DNA of 61,384 nucleotides from Chloroflexota bacterium (GTDB lineage Bacteria; Chloroflexota; Dehalococcoidia; Lucifugimonadales; UBA3495): contig JAPOQH010000083.1 of NCBI GenBank assembly GCA_026710825.1, positions 1-61,384 of the forward strand, in the 5' to 3' direction. Each line of letters begins with the position of its first letter. Within the stretch, counting starts at the first letter, position 1. The notes under the pieces are model-generated. The model did no database searches, was not told where the DNA came from, and saw only the letters and a list, made by a program, of their open reading frames with translations. The translations under genes and the position numbers were made by a program. This document shows, in pieces, positions 53,378 through 60,855 of the stretch.

Positions 53378-54685
53378 TTAATCGGCAACATGGGCTGCCC
53401 CATCCCTCCGTCTCGGCGGCAGCGCCGTCAGCATCAGCGCCGAGCACGACCCGTAGATCACCAATAACGTCCACCACGCCGGCAGGTATGACCCCGCGTA
53501 GTCGTGCAGGTAGCCCACCAACGGTGCGCCCAGCCCCGCGCTCAGCAGGTTGATCGGCATCACTATCCCCCGTATCGTCCCCAGGAAAGTTCGCCCGTAG
53601 TACTCCGCGAAAATGTACGTATGAACGATCATCCCGACGCCCACGGAACACCCGAACACGATCGTCGAAAGAAACATCATCGCCGCCGACGTCACGTAGA
53701 TCATCAGCAGAATGGCGACGATGAATCCCGAGAACGATACCGCCGCCAGGAACCGTATTGGGATCCGATCTGCCAGCCAACCCGCCACCAGCGCCAGCGC
53801 CGCCGCTCCGCCGGCATCGGCGGCGAATGACCACGACACCAGCAACGGATCGTGCCCCTTTTCCACGAAATACGGTATGCGGTGAAAGCTGGCCCCGCCC
53901 TGCGCCACGCCGGCCAGCGCGAATACCGCGATCAGCTTCCACATCGTCGTTGTCCGGAAGGCCTGCCGGACCGTCCAGACCTGTTCCTCAGTCGTTTGCC
54001 GTTGCGATCCCGCGCCCGATTGGTCCGCCTCATGCGCATCCGGTGGGTCGCCGTCCACCCGCAGGCCCATATCCTCCGGCTGCCGGCGCAGGAACAACGC
54101 CGCGGCCGGAATCGAAATCACCATGAACATGACGGCGAGGATCTGCCATGCGCTGCGCCATCCGTAGCCGTCAATCAGCCACTGCGTAACCGGTAGAAAG
54201 ACTATCCCGCTGATGCCCAGCCCTGCGGTGGCGAACGCCAGCGCGCGTCCCCGCTTGCGCACGAACCACTTTGCCACTGGCACCGAGGTAACCAGCCCGT
54301 TCGGCGCCGCCAGCCCCGATACGCCCACCAGCCCGAACAGTAGGATGAACTGCCACGCATGGCTGCTCATCCCCACCAATATCAGGCACCCGCCGATCAT
54401 TACGGCCGCCACCGGGATGTACACCCGGGAACCATACCGGTCTATCATCCAGCCGACCGCAAAGCTCAACACCCCCGCCGAAAGCCGTCGCGTCGTCTGC
54501 ATCCATCCAAAAGTCGCCCGCGACAGCGCCAACTCGTTCTGCATCGGCAGCACGAACAGACCGTAGTTCAGCGTCCCCGTCGCCATCGTCGAAAAGTTGA
54601 TGGCGAACATGGTCGCCACGATCACCCACCCATAGAAAAACCGCTGGCGTTGCGGTTCCCTTTCGGGCTCAGCGGTGGTGGCCAT
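53378..54685 (-). CDS. MFS transporter (OFA/monocarboxylate-like)
   Basis: A 435-residue membrane protein with 12 spans. ALSRATFGWMQTTRRLSAGVLSFAVGWMIDRYGSR near 55-88 and GRALAFATAGLGISGIVFLP near 148 match the oxalate/formate and monocarboxylate group. A cytosolic loop of about 40 residues rich in Asp/Glu and Gln lies between the halves near 210-245. Substrate is probably a small organic acid; evidence is by family only. A palindromic repeat lies 13 bases upstream. Confidence 0.87.
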   Translation of the reverse strand: MATTAEPEREPQRQRFFYGWVIVATMFAINFSTMATGTLNYGLFVLPMQNELALSRATFGWMQTTRRLSAGVLSFAVGWMIDRYGSRVYIPVAAVMIGGCLILVGMSSHAWQFILLFGLVGVSGLAAPNGLVTSVPVAKWFVRKRGRALAFATAGLGISGIVFLPVTQWLIDGYGWRSAWQILAVMFMVISIPAAALFLRRQPEDMGLRVDGDPPDAHEADQSGAGSQRQTTEEQVWTVRQAFRTTTMWKLIAVFALAGVAQGGASFHRIPYFVEKGHDPLLVSWSFAADAGGAAALALVAGWLADRIPIRFLAAVSFSGFIVAILLMIYVTSAAMMFLSTIVFGCSVGVGMIVHTYIFAEYYGRTFLGTIRGIVMPINLLSAGLGAPLVGYLHDYAGSYLPAWWTLLVIYGSCSALMLTALPPRRRDGAAHVAD

Positions 54686-54698
54686 GTCAGTTACAAAC

Positions 54699-54726
54699 GT
54701 AGGGGCGAATGATCATTCGCCCCTAC
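54699..54726. repeat. palindromic repeat family 1, perfect copy
   Basis: Core AATGATCATT. It lies between the MFS gene (53378-54685) and the MBL gene (54766-55602), both on the minus strand. Confidence 0.85.
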
Positions 54727-54765
54727 TTGCTGGCTGATTTCAACGGTGTTGAATGCAACGTCTGC

Positions 54766-55602
54766 TTAGATCGCCTGCCAGTACCTCTTGCCCTGCAGTC
54801 TCACGATCTTGCCGAACCCGGGCGCCGGCAGGTGCACCGCCGCCACCGGAATCCCCTCGCTCTCCAACCGGTCCAGCACACTCTGCCGCGTGGAGATGGC
54901 CTGCTCGGGGATGATGTCCGCCCGCGACGCCCAGTCGGTCTGCTGGATCTGCGCGGTGTTATGCAGCACGTCTCCCAGGATCAGTCCGCGCTCGCCGCCG
55001 GAGTTGATCATGATGCTCATATGCCCGGGTGTATGCCCCGGCGTCGGCAGCGTGGTCAGCTCGCTGGTGATGTTGAACTCGCCCTCCATCCACTCAACCA
55101 GCCCCATCTCGGCGATCGGCCATACGCAATCGGGTGCGTTGGGGAACCGGTCGGGCTGCAACGCAGGGTCGTGACTCGCGTCGTAGTCCACCCTGCTGAA
55201 GTAATATCGCGCGTTGGGGAAGGTCGGTTTCAACGTTCCACCGTCGTCGCGCACCGTGTTCCAGCCCACGTGATCCCGGTGCAGATGTGTCATCACCACC
55301 GCGTCAATGTCGTTCGGCGAAACGCCGTTCCGTTCCATGTCGTCCAGCAACTCGCCCCACGGAGTCTCCGGCGTGTCTTTCGCCCCCAGGCCCGTGTCAA
55401 CGGCAATCGTCTTGCCCTCCGAGCGCACCAGGAAGCATGCCAGGTTGAAACTCACCTTGCGGTCCGGAGTCAGGTGGTCGTGGAACGGCTCCCAGTTCTC
55501 TGCGGGGATGTCCGGGAAGAAGTTGCAGATATCGAATTCCAGTAGCCCGTCGGAAAGAGAAGCAATCTCCACATTCCCGATCGTAATCTTGCTGGCCGTC
55601 AT
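54766..55602 (-). CDS. MBL-fold metallo-hydrolase
   Basis: A 278-residue metallo-beta-lactamase-fold enzyme. The zinc motif HLHRDHVGWN lies near 108-117 (H-x-H-x-D-H); later ligands are in PTPGHTPGHMSI and LGDVLHN. It begins with a KITIGNVEIASLSDGLLEF strand typical of the lactonase-like group. Expected activity: hydrolysis of a lactone or thioester. The start at 55602 follows GGAGGGAC and is preferred over the long upstream extension, which crosses a repeat. Confidence 0.87.
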   Translation of the reverse strand: MTASKITIGNVEIASLSDGLLEFDICNFFPDIPAENWEPFHDHLTPDRKVSFNLACFLVRSEGKTIAVDTGLGAKDTPETPWGELLDDMERNGVSPNDIDAVVMTHLHRDHVGWNTVRDDGGTLKPTFPNARYYFSRVDYDASHDPALQPDRFPNAPDCVWPIAEMGLVEWMEGEFNITSELTTLPTPGHTPGHMSIMINSGGERGLILGDVLHNTAQIQQTDWASRADIIPEQAISTRQSVLDRLESEGIPVAAVHLPAPGFGKIVRLQGKRYWQAI

Positions 55603-55718
55603 AGTCCCTCCACGTTCAGTCAAGTGCGCCATTCTACCACCTGCGACGCCTTCAATCCCCGCCCATCCCGCTGACCTCTGCGGATCGACCAATCCAATCG
55701 TTATTGGCAGGGTAGATA

Positions 55719-55755
55719 GCCCGCTCATGGTGAGCCTGTCGAACCACGAGCGGGC
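55719..55755. repeat. repeat family 2, full copy
   Basis: GCCCGCTCATGG / CCACGAGCGGGC arms with the usual core. Confidence 0.8.
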
Positions 55756-55852
55756 GGTGATTGCAGAAACGTCAATAGCGCCGCCGCGGCCCGAGCGCCG
55801 GCATTATCTGAACCCGCGTACATCACGTATACAAATAAACATTATGGCCAAA

Positions 55853-55861
55853 TGCTATAAT
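55853..55861 (+). promoter_or_regulatory. extended -10 promoter (TGnTATAAT)
   Basis: TG at 55853-55854, then C and TATAAT at 55856-55861, about 95 bases before the ATG of the secreted protein. A clear -35 is not seen, as is common with an extended -10. Confidence 0.55.
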
Positions 55862-55954
55862 GTTGGTGCGCCCGCCTGCATAACTGGCGCCGGCGTGGAT
55901 AACGGAAAAGTCCCTAATAGGACGCATGGCGGAGATACCGCCAGGAGGCTAAGC

Positions 55955-57331
55955 ATGAAGCACCGATTTCTAAATTTCCGATGGAAGCCCGGCATACGGG
56001 CTGCGAGCGGGGTATACGCAGCGGCTCTTGTCATCACGCTTGGCGTGGTCGGGGTCGTCGCCACGGCAGCGGGATTTGCCTATGCTGCCAGCGATGGGAC
56101 CCAGGCGGTCCACGCTGCGCCGCTCCTCGCCGGCGTGTCGCCCCACCCGGATGGGCTCGCCACGAAACTGATAGCTAACTCCGGCGATACCGACGGCGGC
56201 CGGGGTTCAGATCCCGGCGGGGCAGGGCAGGAAACCGGCCCGACCGGCGTTACCACTTCCACCGCGTCCCTGGTCATCCCCGAGGGTGATCAGGCGACCT
56301 ACGCCGTGCGGCTCAACACGCGGCCCGCAGATATGATCGCAGTCGTGGTCATGGTGGACGGCAACCAGGAAGTGGTGGCGGACCCTACTCTATTGAACTT
56401 CGCGCCTGACGAATGGAACGATCCGCAAATGGTTACCCTGACCACCCAGGCGGACGCTGACGACCAACCTCATTACGCATCAATCAGTCACCTCACCCCG
56501 GGCGCTGAGGCCGTGCTGGCAGTGGTGGCCGAGGTCGCAGTGGTGGTCACTGACGGGTGCGATGCCATCTGGTGCGGCGTGATGGAGATGACCAAAACTC
56601 TCCCCTACGAGATGGAATTTGTGAGTCTCGATGACGATGAATTTACCGACGCGGGAACCACACACCGGGTCAGGGCTTCTCATTTGCATTCGCGCGTTCT
56701 GCCCGGAGAGGAGGCCCGACCGCCTTTCTCGATTCCGGAACGAACTTCCTTGCGGCTCTGGCTGGATGGCGGGTTGGCCGGCACGAATTACTACTCAAAC
56801 TGGACTCTGTATCTCAACGGCATTGAACTGCCTTTCCACAGTGCTCGCGTGGTCTTCGACGACCTGCCGGACAACCGCTCGCTGCTGTTCAAATGGTATG
56901 CCCCCGGGCTCCACAGGCTGCTGCCCGCAGGTATCGGCGAACAGGCCGCGTCCTGGTATCTCAGGATCGAGGATACCGGTGCCCCGGTCGCGCAACCGCC
57001 CGGCTCGCCGCTGTACCTGAGGTTGCTGGGTGCGCGTCCCCAACCGCAGGAGCTGACCATCCTCTGGAACCGGCCGCACACCATGGACGACTACTACCAC
57101 GAGTTGACTGAATTCAACGTGCAGTGGAAGCGGTCTGACGGCAGTTGGGATACTCCGGACGACGTCTCGGAAGCCAGCGTCGAACCGGTTGACCAATCCA
57201 CCCACGCCCACCGTATCCAGGGGCTGGAGGGGGACGTCGAGTACGACCTGAGGGTCGTTGCGGTCAACGCTGTCGGCGCCGGTGAGCCTTCCGAGGTCTT
57301 GAGCGCAGTGGCCCCTCCTGCCGTGCCGTAG
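55955..57331 (+). CDS. secreted Calx-beta-like/fibronectin-III protein
   Basis: A 458-residue exported protein. The N-terminus KHRFLNFRWKPG plus a hydrophobic run AAALVITLGVVGVVATAAGFAYA is a signal or anchor, followed by a low-complexity GGRGSDPGGAGQE stretch. Residues about 105-185 have a Calx-beta-like pattern (VIPEGDQATYAVRLNTRP, then LLNFAPDEWNDPQMVTLTTQADADDQ). The last 100 residues form a fibronectin-III domain (ELTILWNRP ... LEGDVEYDLRVVAVNAVGAGEPSEV). AGGAGG precedes the ATG. A surface adhesin or envelope protein is likely; two hairpins sit before the ribosome site. Confidence 0.75.
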   Translation: MKHRFLNFRWKPGIRAASGVYAAALVITLGVVGVVATAAGFAYAASDGTQAVHAAPLLAGVSPHPDGLATKLIANSGDTDGGRGSDPGGAGQETGPTGVTTSTASLVIPEGDQATYAVRLNTRPADMIAVVVMVDGNQEVVADPTLLNFAPDEWNDPQMVTLTTQADADDQPHYASISHLTPGAEAVLAVVAEVAVVVTDGCDAIWCGVMEMTKTLPYEMEFVSLDDDEFTDAGTTHRVRASHLHSRVLPGEEARPPFSIPERTSLRLWLDGGLAGTNYYSNWTLYLNGIELPFHSARVVFDDLPDNRSLLFKWYAPGLHRLLPAGIGEQAASWYLRIEDTGAPVAQPPGSPLYLRLLGARPQPQELTILWNRPHTMDDYYHELTEFNVQWKRSDGSWDTPDDVSEASVEPVDQSTHAHRIQGLEGDVEYDLRVVAVNAVGAGEPSEVLSAVAPPAVP

Positions 57332-57387
57332 GCAACATCGCAACCGGGACAGCGGTGAACCTCGCTGGCCCACAAACCGACTGGCGA

Positions 57388-57428
57388 CGCGGTTTTGGCT
57401 CCCCATCTGCGGTGGAGCCAAAACCGCG
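57388..57428. terminator. strong stem-loop after the secreted-protein gene
   Basis: A 15-bp perfect stem (CGCGGTTTTGGCTCC / GGAGCCAAAACCGCG) with an 11-base loop, 57 bases after the stop and with no T run; likely terminator or 3' stabiliser. Confidence 0.6.
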
Positions 57429-57594
57429 CCTTACGTTGAACCGCTTGTCCCCCTTGCCAAATACCGAAACCAGCCGATGCTAGCCCAGGTCCACCCCTTG
57501 GCGGTAGCGGTCGAGTTCAGGCGGCCGTGCCGCAACCATTTCCGCGCCCGGACAATGTACAATACGCTCCGAACCGCGAAGCGATGAGGCAGCG

Positions 57595-58089
57595 ATGGGC
57601 GCATATACCAGCACACAATTGATAGTCCGGCTACTGACGCTGCTGCTGGGTTTGGCCGGCGGCCTCTGCCAGACCGTTTGGTCGCAGGTCGTCGGCATGC
57701 GCTGTGGGGCCGCCCAGATCGGCGAGTACGTGTTCCATACCGATTGTCTGCCTTGGACCGAGCTGTTCCTCCGGTTCCCCCAGGACTCCAGTACCGAGAT
57801 GGTCAGTGTCGTGTTGGCCGCCGCCATCGCCGGCATGGTGGCCGGGTTGGGCGGAATGTGGCGCGCTCGCTGGGCCGCCGTCCTGTTCCTCCTGCTCGCC
57901 GTCTGGAACGTCGGCCTGCTGGTTTACGCTGTCACCGGCATGGATCAAAAACCCATCGCCGTAATTCTGGCATTCGTGTCGGTCGCAGTGCCCGCCATCT
58001 GCGCCGTGCTGCTCTGGTGGCGCGGCGAGTATCGCGCTCCCCGCCGCCAATCCGCCGTGGCGGGTGACACCGGCCCGTGGACGGTATGA
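57595..58089 (+). CDS. four-span membrane protein of unknown function
   Basis: A 164-residue protein with about four membrane segments (roughly 8-28, 75-95, 98-118, 123-143) and a polar loop after the first that contains two Cys (MRCGAAQIG and HTDCLPW), which may bond outside the membrane. The C-terminus is basic. I do not recognise a family. GAGG lies 6 bases before the ATG. It is followed after 36 bases by DUF2851, which may be in the same transcript. Confidence 0.6.
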   Translation: MGAYTSTQLIVRLLTLLLGLAGGLCQTVWSQVVGMRCGAAQIGEYVFHTDCLPWTELFLRFPQDSSTEMVSVVLAAAIAGMVAGLGGMWRARWAAVLFLLLAVWNVGLLVYAVTGMDQKPIAVILAFVSVAVPAICAVLLWWRGEYRAPRRQSAVAGDTGPWTV

Positions 58090-58092
58090 CAC

Positions 58093-58125
58093 CGGGGGTG
58101 CTACACCTTGTAGCAGGTACCCCCG
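58093..58125 (+). promoter_or_regulatory. hairpin enclosing the ribosome site of DUF2851
   Basis: Outer arms CGGGGGT / ACCCCCG and inner arms GCTACA / TGTAGC form a hairpin that abuts the ATG at 58126. The only Shine-Dalgarno-like AGG (58115-58117) falls in a bulge, so folding would limit initiation. Confidence 0.5.
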
Positions 58126-59400
58126 ATGAAACCGTCTCACCATAACCGCTCCGGACATTCAACCGGTTCCGACCCGATAGCGCCCATCTCTGAAAAGCAG
58201 TTGGCCCGCCTGTGGGAACGCCGCGCCGCCCGCCACCGCGCTTTCCACACCGAAGCCGGCGCGCGGGTGAGGATCCTCTACCCGGGTCGGCCCGGTGTAA
58301 CCGCCGGCCCCGATTTCCGCAATGCCCTGCTGTTGGTTGAGGGGCAGGGTCTCATACAGGGCGACGTTGAGATCCACCTCCGTCAGGGCGACTGGCGATC
58401 CCATGGCCACCACCTCGATCCGAACTACAACGGCGTCGTCCTCCACGTCGCATTGGAAACCGACCCCGAACCGTCCCAGACCATCGGCGGCGGCGCGCCT
58501 CCCGTCGTCAACCTCCAGTCTCTACTCACCGACGCACCCGACAGCGGGGACACCGACGAAGCTGTCCGCGACCAACTGTGGCGGTCCCTCGCTCAACACG
58601 GCTACCGTCGGCCCGAACAACCCGAGCAGATGGCCGCGCTACTCAACCGCGCCGGCGACCAGCGTTTTATGTCCCACAGCGCCAGGTTCCGCATGCTCAT
58701 GTCTGTGCAGGAGCCCGAGCAAACCCTGTGGGAAGCAGTGTGCGACGCCCTGGGCTACCGCCACAACCGCCATCCGTTCCTGGCGCTGGCCACCGCCGCT
58801 CCCTACCGCGTCCTGTCCCGCGCGCTCCAGCGTCTGCCGGATACTGAACGCGAACCGGCGGCCGCTCAATGGTTGCTGCGGTTGGCCGGATTCGAAAGCG
58901 GCCCGGTGCCATCAGGGCTGGGCCCGCCCCTGGATCCAAACGCATGGCGTCTATTCCGTGTCAGGCCGCCCAACCATCCGCGCCGCCGCATCTTGGGTGC
59001 CGCCGGCCTCGTCGCACGATTTGCCCACGCCGGTTTGATCGCCGGCATCCAGTCAGCGGCCGCCCCCGGCGATCCCAAAATCCTCACGAAAAATCTCACC
59101 GTCGCCGGCCATGACGACCAACCTGCTCCCATCGGCCCGGCACGAGCCCGCGACATCGCCGTCAACGTTGCCCTCCCGTTCCTCCATGGCTGCAGTGCGC
59201 TGTCCGGCGACCACGCCACCGCTCGTGCAATGCTGGAAATCTACCGCCGTTACGGCCCGCTGTCCGACAACGAGATCACCCGCGAACTCGCCGCCTCCCT
59301 GCAGAAACCCGGGTGGGGCCGCATCGCCAACAACGCCCGCCGCCAGCAGGGCCTCATCCACCTCCAACGCCTCCTCTCCGGCGCAACACCAAAAACGTAG
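58126..59400 (+). CDS. DUF2851 family protein
   Basis: A 424-residue protein of a conserved family without known function, found in Bacteroidetes and Chloroflexota. LYPGRPGVTAGPDFRNALLLVEG, GDVEIHLRQGDWRSHGHHLDPNYNGVVLHV (about 83-112) is the family signature; it includes several His and Asp that could bind metal, and the fold has been likened to nucleases. NNARRQQGLIHLQRLL is the C-terminal helix. The stop codon (TAG at 59398-59400) lies inside a family 1 repeat. The start is bounded by a hairpin; no standard ribosome site is clear. Confidence 0.85.
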   Translation: MKPSHHNRSGHSTGSDPIAPISEKQLARLWERRAARHRAFHTEAGARVRILYPGRPGVTAGPDFRNALLLVEGQGLIQGDVEIHLRQGDWRSHGHHLDPNYNGVVLHVALETDPEPSQTIGGGAPPVVNLQSLLTDAPDSGDTDEAVRDQLWRSLAQHGYRRPEQPEQMAALLNRAGDQRFMSHSARFRMLMSVQEPEQTLWEAVCDALGYRHNRHPFLALATAAPYRVLSRALQRLPDTEREPAAAQWLLRLAGFESGPVPSGLGPPLDPNAWRLFRVRPPNHPRRRILGAAGLVARFAHAGLIAGIQSAAAPGDPKILTKNLTVAGHDDQPAPIGPARARDIAVNVALPFLHGCSALSGDHATARAMLEIYRRYGPLSDNEITRELAASLQKPGWGRIANNARRQQGLIHLQRLLSGATPKT

Positions 59401-59424
59401 GGGCGAATAACCATTCGCCCCCAC
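59397..59424. repeat. palindromic repeat family 1, copy overlapping a stop codon
   Basis: GTAGGGGCGA left arm and CGCCCCCAC right arm; core AATAACCATT. The TAG of DUF2851 is bases 2-4 of the repeat. Confidence 0.8.
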
Positions 59425-59450
59425 TTTGGTTGGAATATGTTGGCCGCCCG

Positions 59451-59783
59451 CTATTTCAACGGCACCGCCAGCGACACCCGCGCCTCCTCGCCCGTGTTGC
59501 GGATGATGTGCCCGTGTCCGGTCAGGTCCTCGGCAACCAGCACGTCTCCCGGGCCGAACTGCCGCTTGTCCCCGCTCGCCACCTCGATCTCTGCGCCGCC
59601 CGACATGAACACCACGTACTGATACCGCGGCGCCGTGTGGTAGTCCTGCCACCATCCCGGCTCGCGTTGTCCCACCGTGATGTCGCCCGGCCCAACGTCG
59701 TTGGCGATCTCGGCGAACTCGTCCGCCGTCAATTCGTGGAAGTGAGACTCGCCGTCGTTGCCAGTATGAATTCGTACAATCAT
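59451..59783 (-). CDS. cupin-domain protein, tandem copy 1
   Basis: A 110-residue single-domain cupin. APRYQYVVFMSGGAEIEVASGD and GPGDVLVAEDLTGHGHIIR are the two cupin motifs, but the metal-binding His/Glu set of the first motif is incomplete, so metal binding is not certain. It is about 60% identical by eye to the next gene. The start at 59783 is chosen because the conserved IVRIHTGNDGESHF begins there. Role unknown; small cupins often bind or isomerise metabolites. Confidence 0.8.
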   Translation of the reverse strand: MIVRIHTGNDGESHFHELTADEFAEIANDVGPGDITVGQREPGWWQDYHTAPRYQYVVFMSGGAEIEVASGDKRQFGPGDVLVAEDLTGHGHIIRNTGEEARVSLAVPLK

Positions 59784-59850
59784 CGACCTGCGTCCTTGAG
59801 ATTCCCCTCTCCCTTGATGGGAGAGGGCTGGGGTGAGGGTGACTTGCTGC

Positions 59851-60192
59851 TTACTCGGCCAACGGCACGGCCAGCGAAACCCGGAACTCGTCTCCGATGC
59901 TCCGCGCAATGTGCCCGTGCCCGGTCAGGTCCTCGGCAACCAGCACGTCGCCGGGGAACATTCGGACCACGGTCCCGTCGGCAACCTCGAACTCGGCGAT
60001 GCCGTTCATGTTCACCACGTACTGGCGACGCGGCGCGTTGTGGTAGTCCGAGAAGCTCGGCGATTCCCGCCGGCCTACCGTGATGTCGCCGGGGCCAACG
60101 TTGTTGGCGATGTCGGCGAACTGGTCGGGCGTGAGGTGCTCAAAGTGACTCTCTCCGTCGCTGCCGGTATAAACCCGTACTATCTGTCCCAT
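59851..60192 (-). CDS. cupin-domain protein, tandem copy 2
   Basis: A 113-residue cupin. Motif 1 is APRRQYVVNMNGIAEFEVADG, motif 2 FPGDVLVAEDLTGHGHIARS; these are almost the same as in copy 1. AGGAGG before the ATG fixes the start at 60192. The three tandem genes share an N-terminal IYTGxDGxSHxE block, so they come from local duplication. Confidence 0.82.
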   Translation of the reverse strand: MGQIVRVYTGSDGESHFEHLTPDQFADIANNVGPGDITVGRRESPSFSDYHNAPRRQYVVNMNGIAEFEVADGTVVRMFPGDVLVAEDLTGHGHIARSIGDEFRVSLAVPLAE

Positions 60193-60281
60193 TTCGTTGC
60201 CTCCTGTCTGTCGTTCATGCTCCAATAACACTCGTCTGTTGGTCATGCGGTTCTGTTGGTCATGCCCCAATGGCGCTCGGT

Positions 60282-60310
60282 GTAGGGGCGAATACTCATT
60301 CGCCCTCTAC
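60282..60310. repeat. palindromic repeat family 1, copy between cupin genes
   Basis: GTAGGGGCGA left arm, CGCCCTCTAC right arm; core AATACTCATT. Confidence 0.75.
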
Positions 60311-60318
60311 GTCAATCA

Positions 60319-60654
60319 TTACGCTAGGGGAATCACCGCCGTCAGGCTCGGCGCGTCGCCAATCACCCGCGTGGTATGTCCCTGGCCCGTCGTGTCCTCA
60401 ACCAGCCGGGCGTCTCCCGGGCCGTAGCGGAACGTTGTCCCGTCGCCCAGCCCGATCTCGATCTCGCCCCTCAGTGAGATGATGTACTGCCTGCGTGGGG
60501 CCGGATGCCAGTCAATGAAATGTCCCGGCGGCCATTCGCGGAACATGATGGATTGCGTGGCCTGCGCCTCGCCCAGTTCCGGGTGCTCCGCCAGGCTGGT
60601 TTCCTCGATATGCGATTGCCCGTCGTCTCCGGCGTAAAGTCGATAGATAGCCAT
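60319..60654 (-). CDS. cupin-domain protein, tandem copy 3
   Basis: A 111-residue cupin, more divergent than copies 1 and 2: APRRQYIISLRGEIEIGLGDG and GPGDARLVEDTTGQGHTTRV. The GTG at 60657 is an alternative start; ATG at 60654 behind AGGTG is preferred. It has a longer N-terminal SLAEHPELGEAQ segment. The three copies may act as a mixed oligomer; this is inferred only from the tandem order. Confidence 0.8.
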   Translation of the reverse strand: MAIYRLYAGDDGQSHIEETSLAEHPELGEAQATQSIMFREWPPGHFIDWHPAPRRQYIISLRGEIEIGLGDGTTFRYGPGDARLVEDTTGQGHTTRVIGDAPSLTAVIPLA

Positions 60655-60776
60655 CACTCACCTGCGTTGTCGGGCTCGAACCCGGACTTGGGCCATACTA
60701 ACGCGCACGGACGGCGGCGGCAACCAACTGCGCCTTGTAAACCGGAACCCTTCGATCATCTTCACGCGCCTGCGTA

Positions 60777-60811
60777 GCCCGCCCATGGTGAGCCAATCGA
60801 ACCACATGCGC
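60777..60811. repeat. repeat family 2, degraded copy
   Basis: GCCCGCCCATGG left arm; the 3' arm has decayed to CCACATGCG. Confidence 0.65.
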
Positions 60812-60818
60812 CTGCGTA

Positions 60819-60855
60819 GCCCGCTCATGGTGAGCCAGTCGAACCACGAGCGGGC
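60819..60855. repeat. repeat family 2, full copy
   Basis: GCCCGCTCATGG / CCACGAGCGGGC arms; it stands as a direct tandem of the preceding copy, both preceded by GCCTGCGTA. Confidence 0.8.

Larger units (their letters stand above)
55603..55954. other. intergenic region with repeat and structured leader
   Basis: It contains repeat family 2 (55719-55755), an extended -10 promoter (55853-55861) and two small hairpins close to the ATG of the secreted protein. No gene. Confidence 0.55.

Noticed and set aside
55862..55954. c-di-GMP-I riboswitch
   Set aside because: Only a GGACGCA-like piece is present; the GGCAAACC core and the receptor arm are absent.
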